Counted from the stretch's first letter, positions 1 to 8,268 are shown. The stretch: 12,871 nt of DNA from Pseudomonadota bacterium (GCA_021791235.1 JAJYXA010000448.1:1-12871), one strand, 5' to 3'. Notes: generated by a model from the sequence alone, not told the origin. Numbers and translations are program-made.

Positions 1-181
<181 letters not shown>

Positions 182-222
182 CCGCGGCGGTACGCTTCTC
201 CCCCTGCGAGGGCCGTCGATAA

Positions 223-1068
223 ATGGCGATGCCCGGCCAGCTCATGTTCGCCCGCCGGCTGGGGCCGACGGCGCGCCTGCTGATCTGGCTGCTGGTCGGC
301 GTGAGCTGCGTTGTGCTCGATACCCGCTATCACGCCCTCGACGGCCTGCGCAGCGGCTTCTCGCTGTTGCTGCAGCCGGTGCGCGAACTCATGCGCGCGC
401 CCTTGGAGGTCGCCGCCGAACTGGACGGTTTCTTTACCCGCCACCGTCTCCTGCAGAAAGAACGTGACGCCCTGCTGGCCGAGCGTGCGCAGATCCAGGT
501 CGGGATCAACGCCGCGAAGGCGCTGGCCCGCGAGAATGCCGAGTTGCGCAGCCTGCTGCAGTTGCCGGCCCGGCCCGGCCAGCAGCGGGTTCGGGCCGCC
601 CTGCTGTATCAGGGACACAACTGGTTCGCCCAGCGCGTCACTTTGGACCAGGGCGCCGGCGCGGGGCTGCGCGGCGGGCTGCCGGTGGTTGACGCCTCGG
701 GCCTGGTCGGGCAGGTGAGCCGGGTCTATCCGGGGTCGAGCGAAGTGACGCTGGTGAGCGATCCGCAGCAACTGACGCCGGTGTTCGTCGAGCGCACCGG
801 CCAGCGCGGTCTGGCGGCCGGCAGCGGACACAACCAGCTGGAACTGCGTTACATGCCGGCACAGACCGACATCCGGGTGGGCGACCGCCTGCTGACGTCG
901 GGGATCGACCGGGTGTATCCGGCCGGCATTCCGGTGGCGCGCGTCACGCGGGTGTCGCGTTCGCAATCCAGCCCCTATCTGCGGGTGGAGTGTTTGCCGC
1001 TGGCGGGGCTCGACCGCTCCCGCGCCGTGCTGGTGCTGATCGCCGCGCCGCAGGTGATCGCGCAATGA
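223..1068 (+). CDS. mreC: MreC, periplasmic rod-shape scaffold protein
   Basis: A 281-residue protein with the MreC layout: a short cytoplasmic N-terminus, one membrane segment at about residues 16-33, a coiled coil at about 74-113 (LLQKERDALLAERAQIQ and onward), and then the beta-rich periplasmic domain. Family hallmarks visible are VVDASGLVGQVSRVYPGSSEVTLVSDP and the late VGDRLLTSGIDRVYPAGIPV stretch. MreC links MreB filaments to PBP2 and RodA in the elongasome. ATG 223 was chosen because GAGGG at 208-212 lies 10 bases upstream; ATG 229, six bases later, is a possible alternative. The protein lacks the long proline-rich C-terminal tail seen in some relatives and is shorter than the E. coli protein. 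Its stop overlaps the mreD start by 4 bases (ATGA). Confidence 0.95.
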   Translation: MAMPGQLMFARRLGPTARLLIWLLVGVSCVVLDTRYHALDGLRSGFSLLLQPVRELMRAPLEVAAELDGFFTRHRLLQKERDALLAERAQIQVGINAAKALARENAELRSLLQLPARPGQQRVRAALLYQGHNWFAQRVTLDQGAGAGLRGGLPVVDASGLVGQVSRVYPGSSEVTLVSDPQQLTPVFVERTGQRGLAAGSGHNQLELRYMPAQTDIRVGDRLLTSGIDRVYPAGIPVARVTRVSRSQSSPYLRVECLPLAGLDRSRAVLVLIAAPQVIAQ

Positions 1069-1565
1069 ACGTCTCCACCCAAACCTTCGGCAGCTGGCGC
1101 CGCATCCTCGGCAGTCTGACGCTGGCGGTGCTGCTGGAGCAACTGCCGTGGACCGGCTGGGCGCTGGCCCTGCGGCCCGATTTCGTGCTGGTCGGCGTGC
1201 TGTTCTGGACGCTGCATCAGCCCGCGCGCATCGGTTTCGCCACGGCGTTTTTTCTCGGGCTGCTGGTCGATTTTCAGGACGGGGTGGTGCTCGGCCAGCA
1301 CGCCATCGCCTACGCGATCGGCGTCTACCTGGTGCTGTTTCTGCGCCTGCGGCTGCTGCAATTCGATCCGTTCCGGCAGGCGGCGCAGCTGTTCCCCATC
1401 TTTCTGGCGGTGCAGCTGGCGGTGCTGCTGGTCGGCTGGCTGGCGGTCAATCCGCCGGCGGGGCTGGCCATGCTGCTCCCGGTGCTGGGCAGCACGGTGC
1501 TGTGGTATCTGGTGGCGGGCTTCCTGCGCCTGTGGCATGGCAAAGGCCTGCAGGATCGGGCGTGA
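1065..1565 (+). CDS. mreD: MreD, rod-shape membrane protein
   Basis: A 166-residue, very hydrophobic protein of about five to six membrane segments. Recognisable MreD features are LRPDFVLVGVLFW (about residues 37-48), GLLVDFQDGVVLGQHAIAYA (about 65-84) and the following LFLRLRLLQFDPFRQ region. MreD is an inner-membrane partner of MreC and the PBP2-RodA synthase in side-wall synthesis. ATG 1065 overlaps the mreC stop in an ATGA junction, so translation is probably coupled. The frame stays open further upstream to 990, but that part lies inside mreC and would put hydrophilic residues before the first membrane helix. The gene mrdA follows after 6 bases. Confidence 0.93.
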   Translation: MNVSTQTFGSWRRILGSLTLAVLLEQLPWTGWALALRPDFVLVGVLFWTLHQPARIGFATAFFLGLLVDFQDGVVLGQHAIAYAIGVYLVLFLRLRLLQFDPFRQAAQLFPIFLAVQLAVLLVGWLAVNPPAGLAMLLPVLGSTVLWYLVAGFLRLWHGKGLQDRA

Positions 1566-1571
1566 TCCTGG

Positions 1572-3464
1572 ATGAATCTCGCCACCCCGCTGAAGAATCT
1601 GGATCGCGAGCTGGCCCGTTTTCGTGGGCGGCTGAAAGTGGGCGCGGCTTTCGTCGCGCTGCTGGCGGCGGCGCTGCTGGCGCGCGCGTTTTATCTGCAG
1701 ATCGTGCAGCAGGAGCACTACATCCAGCGCGCCGAAAGCAACCGCATTTCGCTGGTGCCCGCCGCGCCGCATCGCGGGCTGATTCTCGACCGCAACGGCC
1801 GCATCCTGGCGGAAAACTATTCGGCCTATACGCTGGAACTGACCCGTGCGCGGACGGACGACCTCGAAGCCACGCTGGCCGAGGTGGGCAAGCTGATCGA
1901 GATCACGCCGGGGCAGCTGCGGCGCTTCCGGCGCCTGCTCTCCGAATCGCACGAGTTCGAGACCGTGCCGCTGAAAAGCAAGCTGAGCGACGAGGAGGTC
2001 GCCATCCTGGCGGCCAACCGCTATCGCCTGCCGGGCGTGGAAGTGAAGGCGCGGCTGTTCCGCAACTATCAGGCCGGGCCCGGCATGGCGCACGTGCTGG
2101 GTTTCGTCGGCCGCATCAACGACCGCGACCTGAACCGGCTGCGCGAGACCGGCCGCGAGCAGAACTACCGGGGCAGCGTCCACATCGGCAAGACCGGGCT
2201 GGAGCAGAGCTACGAAACCCTGCTGCACGGCCGCACCGGCTTCGACCAGATGGAGACCGACGCCGGCGGCCGCGCGGTGCGCATGCTGTCGCGCATTCCG
2301 CCGGTGCCGGGCAGGGATTTGCGCCTGCACCTCGACCTTGAGCTGCAGGCGGTGGCCGAGCACGCATTCGGCGACTACCTGGGCGGACTGGTGGCACTCG
2401 ATCCGAATACCGGCGGAGTGCTGGCGCTGGTGAGCAAGCCGGGATTCGATCCCAACCTGTTCGTCGACGGGATCGATCCGGAAACCTGGAAGTCGCTCAA
2501 CGAGTCGCCCGAGCGGCCGATGGTCAACCGCGCGCTGCGCGGCATCTATCCGCCCGGCTCGACCATCAAGCCGCTGATGGCGCTGGCCGGGCTGGAACTG
2601 GGCGTGCGCAAGCCGTCCGACAGTATTGTCGACCCGGGTCATTTCAGCCTGCCCAACAGCCGCCACCAGTTCCGCGACTGGAAGCGCGGCGGGCACGGTG
2701 TGGTCGATTTGCGCAAATCCATTTCGCAGTCATGCGATACCTATTACTACACGCTGGCGGTCGACATGGGGATCGACCGCATGCACCACTACCTGGCGCG
2801 GTTCGGCCTGGGCGAAAAAACCGGTATCGACCTGGAAGGCGAATCGTCCGGCCTGCTGCCCTCGCGCGACTGGAAGCAGCGCCGCTGGAAGCAGCCCTGG
2901 TATCCCGGCGAGACGGTGATTGCGGGCATCGGCCAGGGCTATCATCTGACCACCCCGCTGCAGCTGGCCGTGGCCACGGCCATGCTTGCCAATGGCGGCC
3001 GGCGGATCGAGCCGCGTCTGGTGCAGGCGGTGCGCGATCCGCTCGCCCCTGCCTGGCAGCCGCTGCCGGGCAGGGAACGCGACCGGCTGGCGATCACCCC
3101 GAAGCATCTGGAGGCGGTGCGCGAAGGCATGATGGACGTGATGCGCCCGGGCGGCACCGCCGCCGCCTCGGCGGCGGGCGCCACGTCAGCTATTGCCGGC
3201 AAGACCGGCACCGCGCAGGTGGTCGGCATCAGGCAGGGCGCGCGCTACGACGCCAGCCGGCTGGCCCGCCAGCACCGCGACCATGCGCTGTTCATCGCCT
3301 ATGCGCCGGCCGACAAGCCCGCCATCGTGGTGGCGGTGATGGTGGAAAACGGCGGCTCGGGCAGCGGCACCGCGGCGCCGGTCGCGCGCGCGGTGTTCGA
3401 TTATTACCTGACCGGGAAACGTCCCGGCAACATGAGGATGGAGGCAGACGATGCCGCGGACTAG
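1572..3464 (+). CDS. mrdA: Penicillin-binding protein 2 (peptidoglycan D,D-transpeptidase)
   Basis: A 630-residue class B PBP. It has an N-terminal membrane anchor at about residues 23-43, then the PBP dimerisation (pedestal) region beginning near RGLILDRNGRILAEN (68-82). The transpeptidase domain runs from about 265 to 610. All three active-site motifs are intact: STIK with catalytic Ser330 and Lys333, SCD at 387-389 (the PBP2 form of SxN), and KTGTAQ at 544-549. It cross-links the glycan strands made by RodA during elongation and is the target of mecillinam-type beta-lactams. It starts 6 bases after mreD with only a weak upstream AGGA, and overlaps rodA by 14 bases. Nothing is missing or broken. 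Confidence 0.96.
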   Translation: MNLATPLKNLDRELARFRGRLKVGAAFVALLAAALLARAFYLQIVQQEHYIQRAESNRISLVPAAPHRGLILDRNGRILAENYSAYTLELTRARTDDLEATLAEVGKLIEITPGQLRRFRRLLSESHEFETVPLKSKLSDEEVAILAANRYRLPGVEVKARLFRNYQAGPGMAHVLGFVGRINDRDLNRLRETGREQNYRGSVHIGKTGLEQSYETLLHGRTGFDQMETDAGGRAVRMLSRIPPVPGRDLRLHLDLELQAVAEHAFGDYLGGLVALDPNTGGVLALVSKPGFDPNLFVDGIDPETWKSLNESPERPMVNRALRGIYPPGSTIKPLMALAGLELGVRKPSDSIVDPGHFSLPNSRHQFRDWKRGGHGVVDLRKSISQSCDTYYYTLAVDMGIDRMHHYLARFGLGEKTGIDLEGESSGLLPSRDWKQRRWKQPWYPGETVIAGIGQGYHLTTPLQLAVATAMLANGGRRIEPRLVQAVRDPLAPAWQPLPGRERDRLAITPKHLEAVREGMMDVMRPGGTAAASAAGATSAIAGKTGTAQVVGIRQGARYDASRLARQHRDHALFIAYAPADKPAIVVAVMVENGGSGSGTAAPVARAVFDYYLTGKRPGNMRMEADDAAD

Positions 3465-4551
3465 TCACTGGATCGTGCGCAGGCTGAGCCACCTGGACGG
3501 CATTTTGCTGGTCCTGGTGCTCGTGCTGCTGGGGATCAGCCTGGCGGTGGTGGCGAGCGCATCGGGGCAGAGCCCGACGCGCATCACCGGCCACCTGATC
3601 AACATCGGCCTGGCGCTGGGGGTGATGGCGGTGATGGCCAACGTGCCGCCGCATCTGCTGTCCAAGGTGGGGCCGCCCCTGTATGTGGCGGGCGTGGTGC
3701 TGCTGATCGGGGTGGCGCTGTTCGGCGAGGTCCGCAACGGCTCGCGGCGCTGGCTGAACCTGGGATTCATGGCGTTCCAGCCGTCGGAACTGCTGAAGCT
3801 GGCGCTGCCCCTGATGCTGGCCTGGTATTTCCAGCGCAACGAGGGATTGCTGCGCGCCAGGCATTTCCTGGTCGGCGGCACGCTGCTGCTGGTGCCGTTC
3901 CTGCTGATCCTGCGCCAGCCCGATCTCGGCACCGCGCTGATGATCGGCGCCTCCGGCTTCTACCTGCTGTTCTTTGCCGGCCTGCCGTGGAAGGGGATCC
4001 TGGGCGGCGGCCTCCTGGGCGCCGCCAGTCTGCCGGTGATGTGGGGCCTGATGCACGACTACCAGCAGCGCCGCGTGCTGACCCTGCTCGACCCGTCATC
4101 CGACCCGCTGGGCGCCGGCTACCACATCATCCAGTCCACCATTGCGATCGGTTCGGGCGGCCTGTTCGGCAAGGGCTGGATGCGGGGCACGCAAAGCCAG
4201 CTCGATTTCATTCCCGAACGGACGACCGATTTCGTGTTTGCCGTGTTCGGCGAGGAATTCGGCTATGTCGGCGCGATTATCCTGGTGGGGGTGTATCTTG
4301 CGATCGTCGCGCGCGGACTGGTCATCGCGGCGCGGGCGCCCTCCCTGTTCGGCCGTCTGATGGCGGCCACGCTGAGCCTCAATCTGTTCACCTATGCCTT
4401 CGTCAACATGGGCATGGTGTCGGGCATCCTGCCGGTGGTGGGCGTGCCGTTGCCGCTGATAAGCTATGGCGGAACCGCGCTGGTCACGCTGCTTCTCGGC
4501 ATGGGCATCCTGATGAGCGTGGCGACGCATCGTCAGCTCAACAAAACCTGA
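3451..4551 (+). CDS. rodA: RodA, SEDS peptidoglycan glycosyltransferase
   Basis: A 366-residue polytopic protein of about ten membrane helices, the usual length for RodA. SEDS signatures are NGSRRWLNLGFMAFQPSELL (about 96-115), RQPDLGTALMI (about 155-165), PERTTDFVFAVFGEE (about 255-269) and the C-terminal VPLPLISYGGTA. Asp260 in TTDF corresponds by alignment from memory to the catalytic aspartate of E. coli RodA. The enzyme polymerises lipid II into glycan strands in partnership with PBP2. The start at 3451 has a good ribosome site (GGAGG about 8 bases upstream) inside the end of mrdA. The 14-base overlap fits coupled production of the two subunits of one synthase. Confidence 0.96.
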   Translation: MPRTSHWIVRRLSHLDGILLVLVLVLLGISLAVVASASGQSPTRITGHLINIGLALGVMAVMANVPPHLLSKVGPPLYVAGVVLLIGVALFGEVRNGSRRWLNLGFMAFQPSELLKLALPLMLAWYFQRNEGLLRARHFLVGGTLLLVPFLLILRQPDLGTALMIGASGFYLLFFAGLPWKGILGGGLLGAASLPVMWGLMHDYQQRRVLTLLDPSSDPLGAGYHIIQSTIAIGSGGLFGKGWMRGTQSQLDFIPERTTDFVFAVFGEEFGYVGAIILVGVYLAIVARGLVIAARAPSLFGRLMAATLSLNLFTYAFVNMGMVSGILPVVGVPLPLISYGGTALVTLLLGMGILMSVATHRQLNKT

Positions 4552-4568
4552 CAGGCTAGAATGCGCAC

Positions 4569-5387
4569 ATGAATGCACTCCTGATTCTGAGCACGGCGGC
4601 TTTGGGGCTGGCCCTTGCCGGGTGCGGCAGCAGTCCGCCCGCCAGGCAGGCGTCCACGGCGCCGCAAGGCGGCGGCTATTACCTCGACGACGGCCCCGAG
4701 GACGCTCCGCCGGCGAACCTGGACGCCGTTCCCGACGCGGTGCCGCGCGAGGAACCACTGCACCGCTTTGCCAACCGCACCTACGTCGCGCTGGGCACCA
4801 CCTACACGCCGCAAACCACGCGCCGCGCCCATAGCGAGGAAGGCCTGGCGTCATGGTACGGCCGCCGCTTCCACGGCAAGAAGACCGCGTCGGGCGAGCC
4901 CTACGACATGTATGCCATGACGGCCGCGCATCCCACCCTGCCGATTCCCAGCTATGCGCGGGTCACGGCGCTCAACAACGGCAAATCCGTGGTGGTGCGC
5001 ATCAACGATCGCGGACCGTTTCACAGCAAGCGCGTCATCGACCTGTCGTACACCGCCGCCCACAAACTCGGCTACCTGAAGCACGGCAGCACGCGGGTGC
5101 GGGTGGAAAGCCTCGATCCTGCCGCCTACGGCACGCAGGGCGAGGCGCTCATGGAGGGCGTCTACCTGCAGGTGGGCGCGTTTTCGAGCGCCGACAATGC
5201 GCGGCAGCTGCTTGACCGCCTGGCGCGCGAACTCGAGCTCGACGCCAGCCGCACGCGCGTGGTGCTCAGCGGCACGCTGCACCGCGTGCAACTCGGTCCG
5301 TATCCCAGCGACGACGCCGCGCATTCGGACCGCGCGCGGGTGCGGGAACATCTCGACCTGAATGCAGTCCTGGTCAGACGCGATTGA
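4569..5387 (+). CDS. rlpA: RlpA-type septal ring lipoprotein, lytic transglycosylase fold
   Basis: A 272-residue lipoprotein. A signal peptide ends in the lipobox LALAGC, with lipidated Cys19. After a low-complexity linker, the RlpA double-psi beta-barrel covers about residues 92-180: GLASWYGRRFHGKKTASGEPYDM, then TAAHPTLPIPSYARV, then INDRGPF. The conserved acidic and histidine residues of this fold are present. A SPOR domain follows at about 197-270 (YLQVGAFSSADNARQLLDRL), a module that binds glycan strands stripped of stem peptides. In Pseudomonas aeruginosa RlpA cleaves such denuded glycan at the septum; activity here is inferred from conserved residues. The gene starts 17 bases after rodA with a weak ribosome site. 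ATG 4561, just upstream, hits a stop after three codons. Confidence 0.94.
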   Translation: MNALLILSTAALGLALAGCGSSPPARQASTAPQGGGYYLDDGPEDAPPANLDAVPDAVPREEPLHRFANRTYVALGTTYTPQTTRRAHSEEGLASWYGRRFHGKKTASGEPYDMYAMTAAHPTLPIPSYARVTALNNGKSVVVRINDRGPFHSKRVIDLSYTAAHKLGYLKHGSTRVRVESLDPAAYGTQGEALMEGVYLQVGAFSSADNARQLLDRLARELELDASRTRVVLSGTLHRVQLGPYPSDDAAHSDRARVREHLDLNAVLVRRD

Positions 5388-5401
5388 TTTTGAGGGTAGG
5401 C

Positions 5402-6517
5402 ATGAAATTTTTCTGGCTGGGGCTGGCGCTCCTGTTTTCCGCATCCGTATCGGCGGCACCGGCCGGCATCTCGGCGCGCGCCTGGGTGGTGATCGATCAG
5501 TCGAGCGGACGCGAACTGGCCGCGCATCAGGCCGACCTGCCGCTGGCGCCGGCCTCGCTGACGCAGCTGATGACGGCCTACGTGCTGCTGGGCGACATCC
5601 GCAGGAACAAACTGAGCCTGGGGGAAAGCCTGACCGTTCCGGAAGCCGCAGTCCAGGTCGACGGCGCGCGCGTCTTTCTCAAGCCGGGCGACCAGGTGAG
5701 CGTCGACACCCTGCTGCAGGCGATGCTGGTGCAGTCGGCCGGCGACGCCACGCTCACGCTGGTGACGGCGGCCGACGGCAGCGAAGCGGCGTTCGTCGAG
5801 CGCATGAACCGCGAAGCCAGACGGCTCGGCATGACGAAAACCCGCTTCATGAACGCCACCGGCCTGACCGAACCGGGCCATGTGTCCAGCGCGCGCGACC
5901 TCGCCCTGCTGGGCCGCGCGCTGACACGCGACTTTCCCGACCGGCGGGGGTTCTTCTCGCAGAAGGAGCTGTCCTTCAAGGGCATCACGCATTACAACGG
6001 CAATCGCCTGCTGTGGCGCGACAGCACGGTGAACGGCCTCAAGGTCGGGCGCACCGCCGAGGCCGGCTACTGCATGGCGGCGTCGGCCCGGCGCGGCGAC
6101 CAGCGCCGCATCGCCGTGGTGCTGGGCGGGCGCTCCGACGCCCAGCGCACCCAGGACGCCCTGCGCCTGCTGAATTACGGCTTCGAGAATTTCGACAGCG
6201 TGCTGCTGTACCGTGCGCTGCAGCCGGTCAAGGTGGCGAATCTCTACCGCGGCGCGCGCGCCTCGGTGAGCATGGGGTTTGCGCAGGATTTTCATGTGCT
6301 GGTTCCGCGCGGCAGCGCATCGCGCGTCAAGGCCGAAGTCATCACCCGGCAGCCGATCGTGGCGCCGCTGCGCAAGGGCCGGCACATGGGCACGCTGCGG
6401 CTGACGCTCGACGGCAAGCCGCTGGGCGACTACCCGCTGGTCGCGCTGCACGACGTCGCCGTGGCCGGCATCTTCGGCCGCGGCTGGGACTCGATCCGGC
6501 TGCTGTTCGGCCGATGA
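5402..6517 (+). CDS. dacA: DacA/PBP5-family protein with all three active-site motifs altered (probable pseudoenzyme)
   Basis: A 371-residue full-length member of the PBP5-type D,D-carboxypeptidase family. A signal peptide covers about residues 1-19, the peptidase S11 domain about 25-265, and a PBP5 C-terminal beta domain about 275-355. It ends in an amphipathic tail (GIFGRGWDSIRLLFGR) like the membrane-binding helix of PBP5. The fold landmarks align well, but the catalytic motifs do not. SxxK reads SLTQ (Ser52 kept, Lys55 replaced by Gln, codon CAG at 5564-5566), SGN reads SAG (112-114), and KTG reads KVG (214-216). An active enzyme needs the lysine as general base, so loss of carboxypeptidase activity is inferred. 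The frame is intact, so this is not an ordinary decayed gene. ATG 5402 is preferred over TTG 5384 because GAGGG lies 5 bases before it and it gives a clean signal peptide. The stop overlaps dat by 4 bases. Confidence 0.9.
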   Translation: MKFFWLGLALLFSASVSAAPAGISARAWVVIDQSSGRELAAHQADLPLAPASLTQLMTAYVLLGDIRRNKLSLGESLTVPEAAVQVDGARVFLKPGDQVSVDTLLQAMLVQSAGDATLTLVTAADGSEAAFVERMNREARRLGMTKTRFMNATGLTEPGHVSSARDLALLGRALTRDFPDRRGFFSQKELSFKGITHYNGNRLLWRDSTVNGLKVGRTAEAGYCMAASARRGDQRRIAVVLGGRSDAQRTQDALRLLNYGFENFDSVLLYRALQPVKVANLYRGARASVSMGFAQDFHVLVPRGSASRVKAEVITRQPIVAPLRKGRHMGTLRLTLDGKPLGDYPLVALHDVAVAGIFGRGWDSIRLLFGR

Positions 6518-7377
6518 GCGTTTACCTCAACGGCCGGTTCCTGCCGCTCGTCGACGCGAAGGTTTCGGTGCTCGACCGCGGCTTCGTCTTCGGCGACGGC
6601 GTCTACGAACTGGTGCCGGTGTACTCGAGGAAACCGTTCCGGCTCGACGAACACCTGCGCCGCCTGCAGGCCAGCCTCGACGGCATCCGCCTGGCCAATC
6701 CGCATGGGATCGCCGGGTGGCGCGACTTGATCCTGCGGCTGATCGGTCTGCAGGACTTCGCCGACCAGTCGGTCTACATCCAGGTGACGCGCGGCACGCC
6801 TGTTGAGGGACAGCCGCCGCGCGACCATGCCTTTCCCAGGGACGTGGCGCCGACCGTGTTCATGTTTTCCCAGCCGCTGGTGCCGGCGACAGCCGAACAA
6901 AAGGCCGCCGGAGTGTGCGCCGTCAGCGCCGCCGACAACCGCTGGCTGCGCTGCAACATCAAGGCGATCTCGCTGCTGGCCAACATCCTGTTGCGGCAGC
7001 AGGCGGTGGACGCCGACTGCGCGGAAACCGTGATGCTGCGCGACGGCTTTTTGACCGAGGGCGCGGCGAGCAACATTTTCGTGGTGAAGGACGGCGTGCT
7101 GCGGGCGCCGCCGCCGTCCAGGCTGATGCTCACCGGCATCACCTACGACGTGGTGCTGGAACTCGCGGCGGCGCACGGCATCCCGCACGAGGTGCGGGCG
7201 ATCAGCGAGGCCGAGCTGCGCGAAGCCGACGAGCTGTGGATGACCTCGTCCACCCGGGAAATCATGGCCATCGTGAAACTCGACGGCGCACCGGTCGGCC
7301 CCGGCGTGCCGGGGCCGCTGGCGCAGCGGATGGATGCGCTGTATCAGGCTTTCAAGCAACGGGTAATGCGCGCATGA
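6514..7377 (+). CDS. dat: D-amino acid aminotransferase, PLP fold type IV
   Basis: A 287-residue class IV aminotransferase. Seen in order are YLNGRFLPLVDAKVSVLDRGF (4-24), FGDGVYE (26-32), the cofactor lysine Lys150 in CNIKAISLLANIL, and TEGAASNIF (181-189), which carries the PLP-nitrogen-binding glutamate. Late motifs are LTGIT and ELWMTSSTREIM. The family interconverts D-amino acids and 2-oxo acids, typically D-alanine and D-glutamate, which feed peptidoglycan. Its place among wall genes supports that role. Branched-chain aminotransferase and aminodeoxychorismate lyase share the fold, but length, motifs and context favour D-amino acid aminotransferase. ATG 6514 overlaps the dacA stop (ATGA) and the stop overlaps ybeD the same way. 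The frame is open upstream through dacA, but that part is a shadow. Confidence 0.88.
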   Translation: MSVYLNGRFLPLVDAKVSVLDRGFVFGDGVYELVPVYSRKPFRLDEHLRRLQASLDGIRLANPHGIAGWRDLILRLIGLQDFADQSVYIQVTRGTPVEGQPPRDHAFPRDVAPTVFMFSQPLVPATAEQKAAGVCAVSAADNRWLRCNIKAISLLANILLRQQAVDADCAETVMLRDGFLTEGAASNIFVVKDGVLRAPPPSRLMLTGITYDVVLELAAAHGIPHEVRAISEAELREADELWMTSSTREIMAIVKLDGAPVGPGVPGPLAQRMDALYQAFKQRVMRA

Positions 7378-7637
7378 GCGAAGAAACCCTGCTGACTTTC
7401 CCCAACGACTTTCCCATCAAGATCATGGGCGAGCGGCGCGACGACTTCGCCCAGACCATGGTCGAGCTGGTGCTGCGCCATGCGCCCGATTTCAGGGCCG
7501 AGACCGTCGAGATGCGGGCATCCGGCAGCGGCAACTACCTCTCGGTGACCTGCGTGGTGCGCGCCACCTCGAAGGCCCAGCTCGATGCGCTGTATCGCGA
7601 GATCACCGCGCATCCGTGGGTGAAGATGGCACTTTGA
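7374..7637 (+). CDS. ybeD: YbeD/DUF493 family small protein
   Basis: An 87-residue protein of the DUF493 (YbeD) family. It shows the FPNDFPIKIMG start, a central VTCVVRATSKAQLDALYREI stretch and the closing HPWVKMAL. The family has an ACT-like ferredoxin fold and is found between dac genes and lipB in many Proteobacteria; no enzymatic role is established. A regulatory or lipoate-related role is often guessed from this position only. It is coupled to dat by a 4-base overlap and is followed by lipB after 16 bases. Confidence 0.9.
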   Translation: MSEETLLTFPNDFPIKIMGERRDDFAQTMVELVLRHAPDFRAETVEMRASGSGNYLSVTCVVRATSKAQLDALYREITAHPWVKMAL

Positions 7638-7641
7638 ACGC

Positions 7642-7666
7642 GAGGGGTGAGGAGTGAGGGGTGAGG
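7642..7666 (+). repeat. Heptanucleotide tandem repeat across the lipB start
   Basis: Three and a half copies of a purine-rich 7-base unit are seen: GAGGGGT at 7642-7648, GAGGAGT at 7649-7655, GAGGGGT at 7656-7662, then GAGG. The array contains the lipB ribosome-binding sequence and its GTG start at 7654. Three GTG triplets (7647, 7654, 7661) fall in three different frames, and only 7654 reads into LipB. Copy-number change would alter upstream ribosome-site copies. Whether the array varies is unknown. Confidence 0.7.
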
Positions 7667-8268
7667 CAATCGTTCGCAGTTTGGGACGGGTCGAGTACGA
7701 ATCGACCTGGCGGGCGATGCAGGACTTCACGGCGCGTCGCACGACCGACACGCCTGATGAAATCTGGCTGCTGGAGCATCCGCCGGTCTATACCCAGGGG
7801 CAGGCCGGCCGCGCCGAGCACCTGATCGCCACCACCGACATTGCCGTGGTGCCGATCGACCGCGGCGGCCAGATCACCTATCACGGGCCGGGCCAGGTGG
7901 TGGCCTATGTGCTGGTCGACCTGCGCCGGCGCGGCTACGGTATCCGCGAGCTGGTCAGTCGAATGGAACAGGCGGTGATCGACCTGCTGGCGGCGCACGG
8001 CGTCGTTGCGGAACGCCTGACCGGCGCCCCCGGCGTCTACGTCGACGGCGCCAAGATCGCCGCGCTCGGCCTGCGCGTGAAGCACGGCTGCACCTATCAC
8101 GGGTTGGCGTTCAACGTCGACATGGACTTGGCGCCATTCGCCGTCATCCATCCCTGCGGCTACCCCGGCATGCGGGTGACGCAATGCCGCGATCTCGGCG
8201 TGAAGCCGACCTTGCCGCAGGCGGAGCGGGCGCTCGCCCAGGCCTTGCTGGCGACGATCTATTCTTGA
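7654..8268 (+). CDS. lipB: LipB, octanoyl-[acyl carrier protein]:protein octanoyltransferase
   Basis: A 204-residue LipB with all family signatures: DEIWLLEHPPVYTQGQAG (35-52), DRGGQITYHGPGQVVAYVLVDL (69-90), GAPGVYVDGAKIAALGL (124-140) and HPCGYPGM (166-173). The acyl-accepting Cys168 and catalytic Lys134 are present. LipB moves octanoate from ACP to the lipoyl domains of pyruvate and 2-oxoglutarate dehydrogenases and the glycine cleavage H protein. LipA then inserts two sulfurs. GTG 7654 gives an N-terminus (RGEAIVRSLGRVEYESTW) that matches the length of other LipB proteins; TTG 7681 is a shorter alternative. The start sits inside a 7-base tandem repeat rich in ribosome-site-like GAGG. In this genome lipA is not adjacent but about 2.8 kb downstream. 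Confidence 0.95.
   Translation: MRGEAIVRSLGRVEYESTWRAMQDFTARRTTDTPDEIWLLEHPPVYTQGQAGRAEHLIATTDIAVVPIDRGGQITYHGPGQVVAYVLVDLRRRGYGIRELVSRMEQAVIDLLAAHGVVAERLTGAPGVYVDGAKIAALGLRVKHGCTYHGLAFNVDMDLAPFAVIHPCGYPGMRVTQCRDLGVKPTLPQAERALAQALLATIYS

Noticed and set aside
975..2696. 573-codon open frame on the minus strand opposite mreC, mreD and mrdA
   Set aside because: It is antisense to three well-recognised genes, its translation is rich in Arg, Gln, His and Ala as expected for a GC-rich shadow frame, and no domain is recognisable.
4551..4571. TAGAAT (4557-4562) as a -10 element for an internal rlpA promoter
   Set aside because: No -35-like hexamer lies at the right distance inside the end of rodA, and the 17-base gap fits simple read-through in the operon.
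5384..5401. TTG 5384 as the start of the DacA-family protein
   Set aside because: ATG 5402 has a close GAGGG ribosome site and gives a clean signal peptide; the six extra residues would weaken it.
5362..6513. Long open frame upstream of dat that would fuse it to a 384-residue N-terminal extension
   Set aside because: This part is a shifted frame of dacA, with Arg/Ala/Gly-rich low-information sequence. The dat product has its normal N-terminus at 6514.
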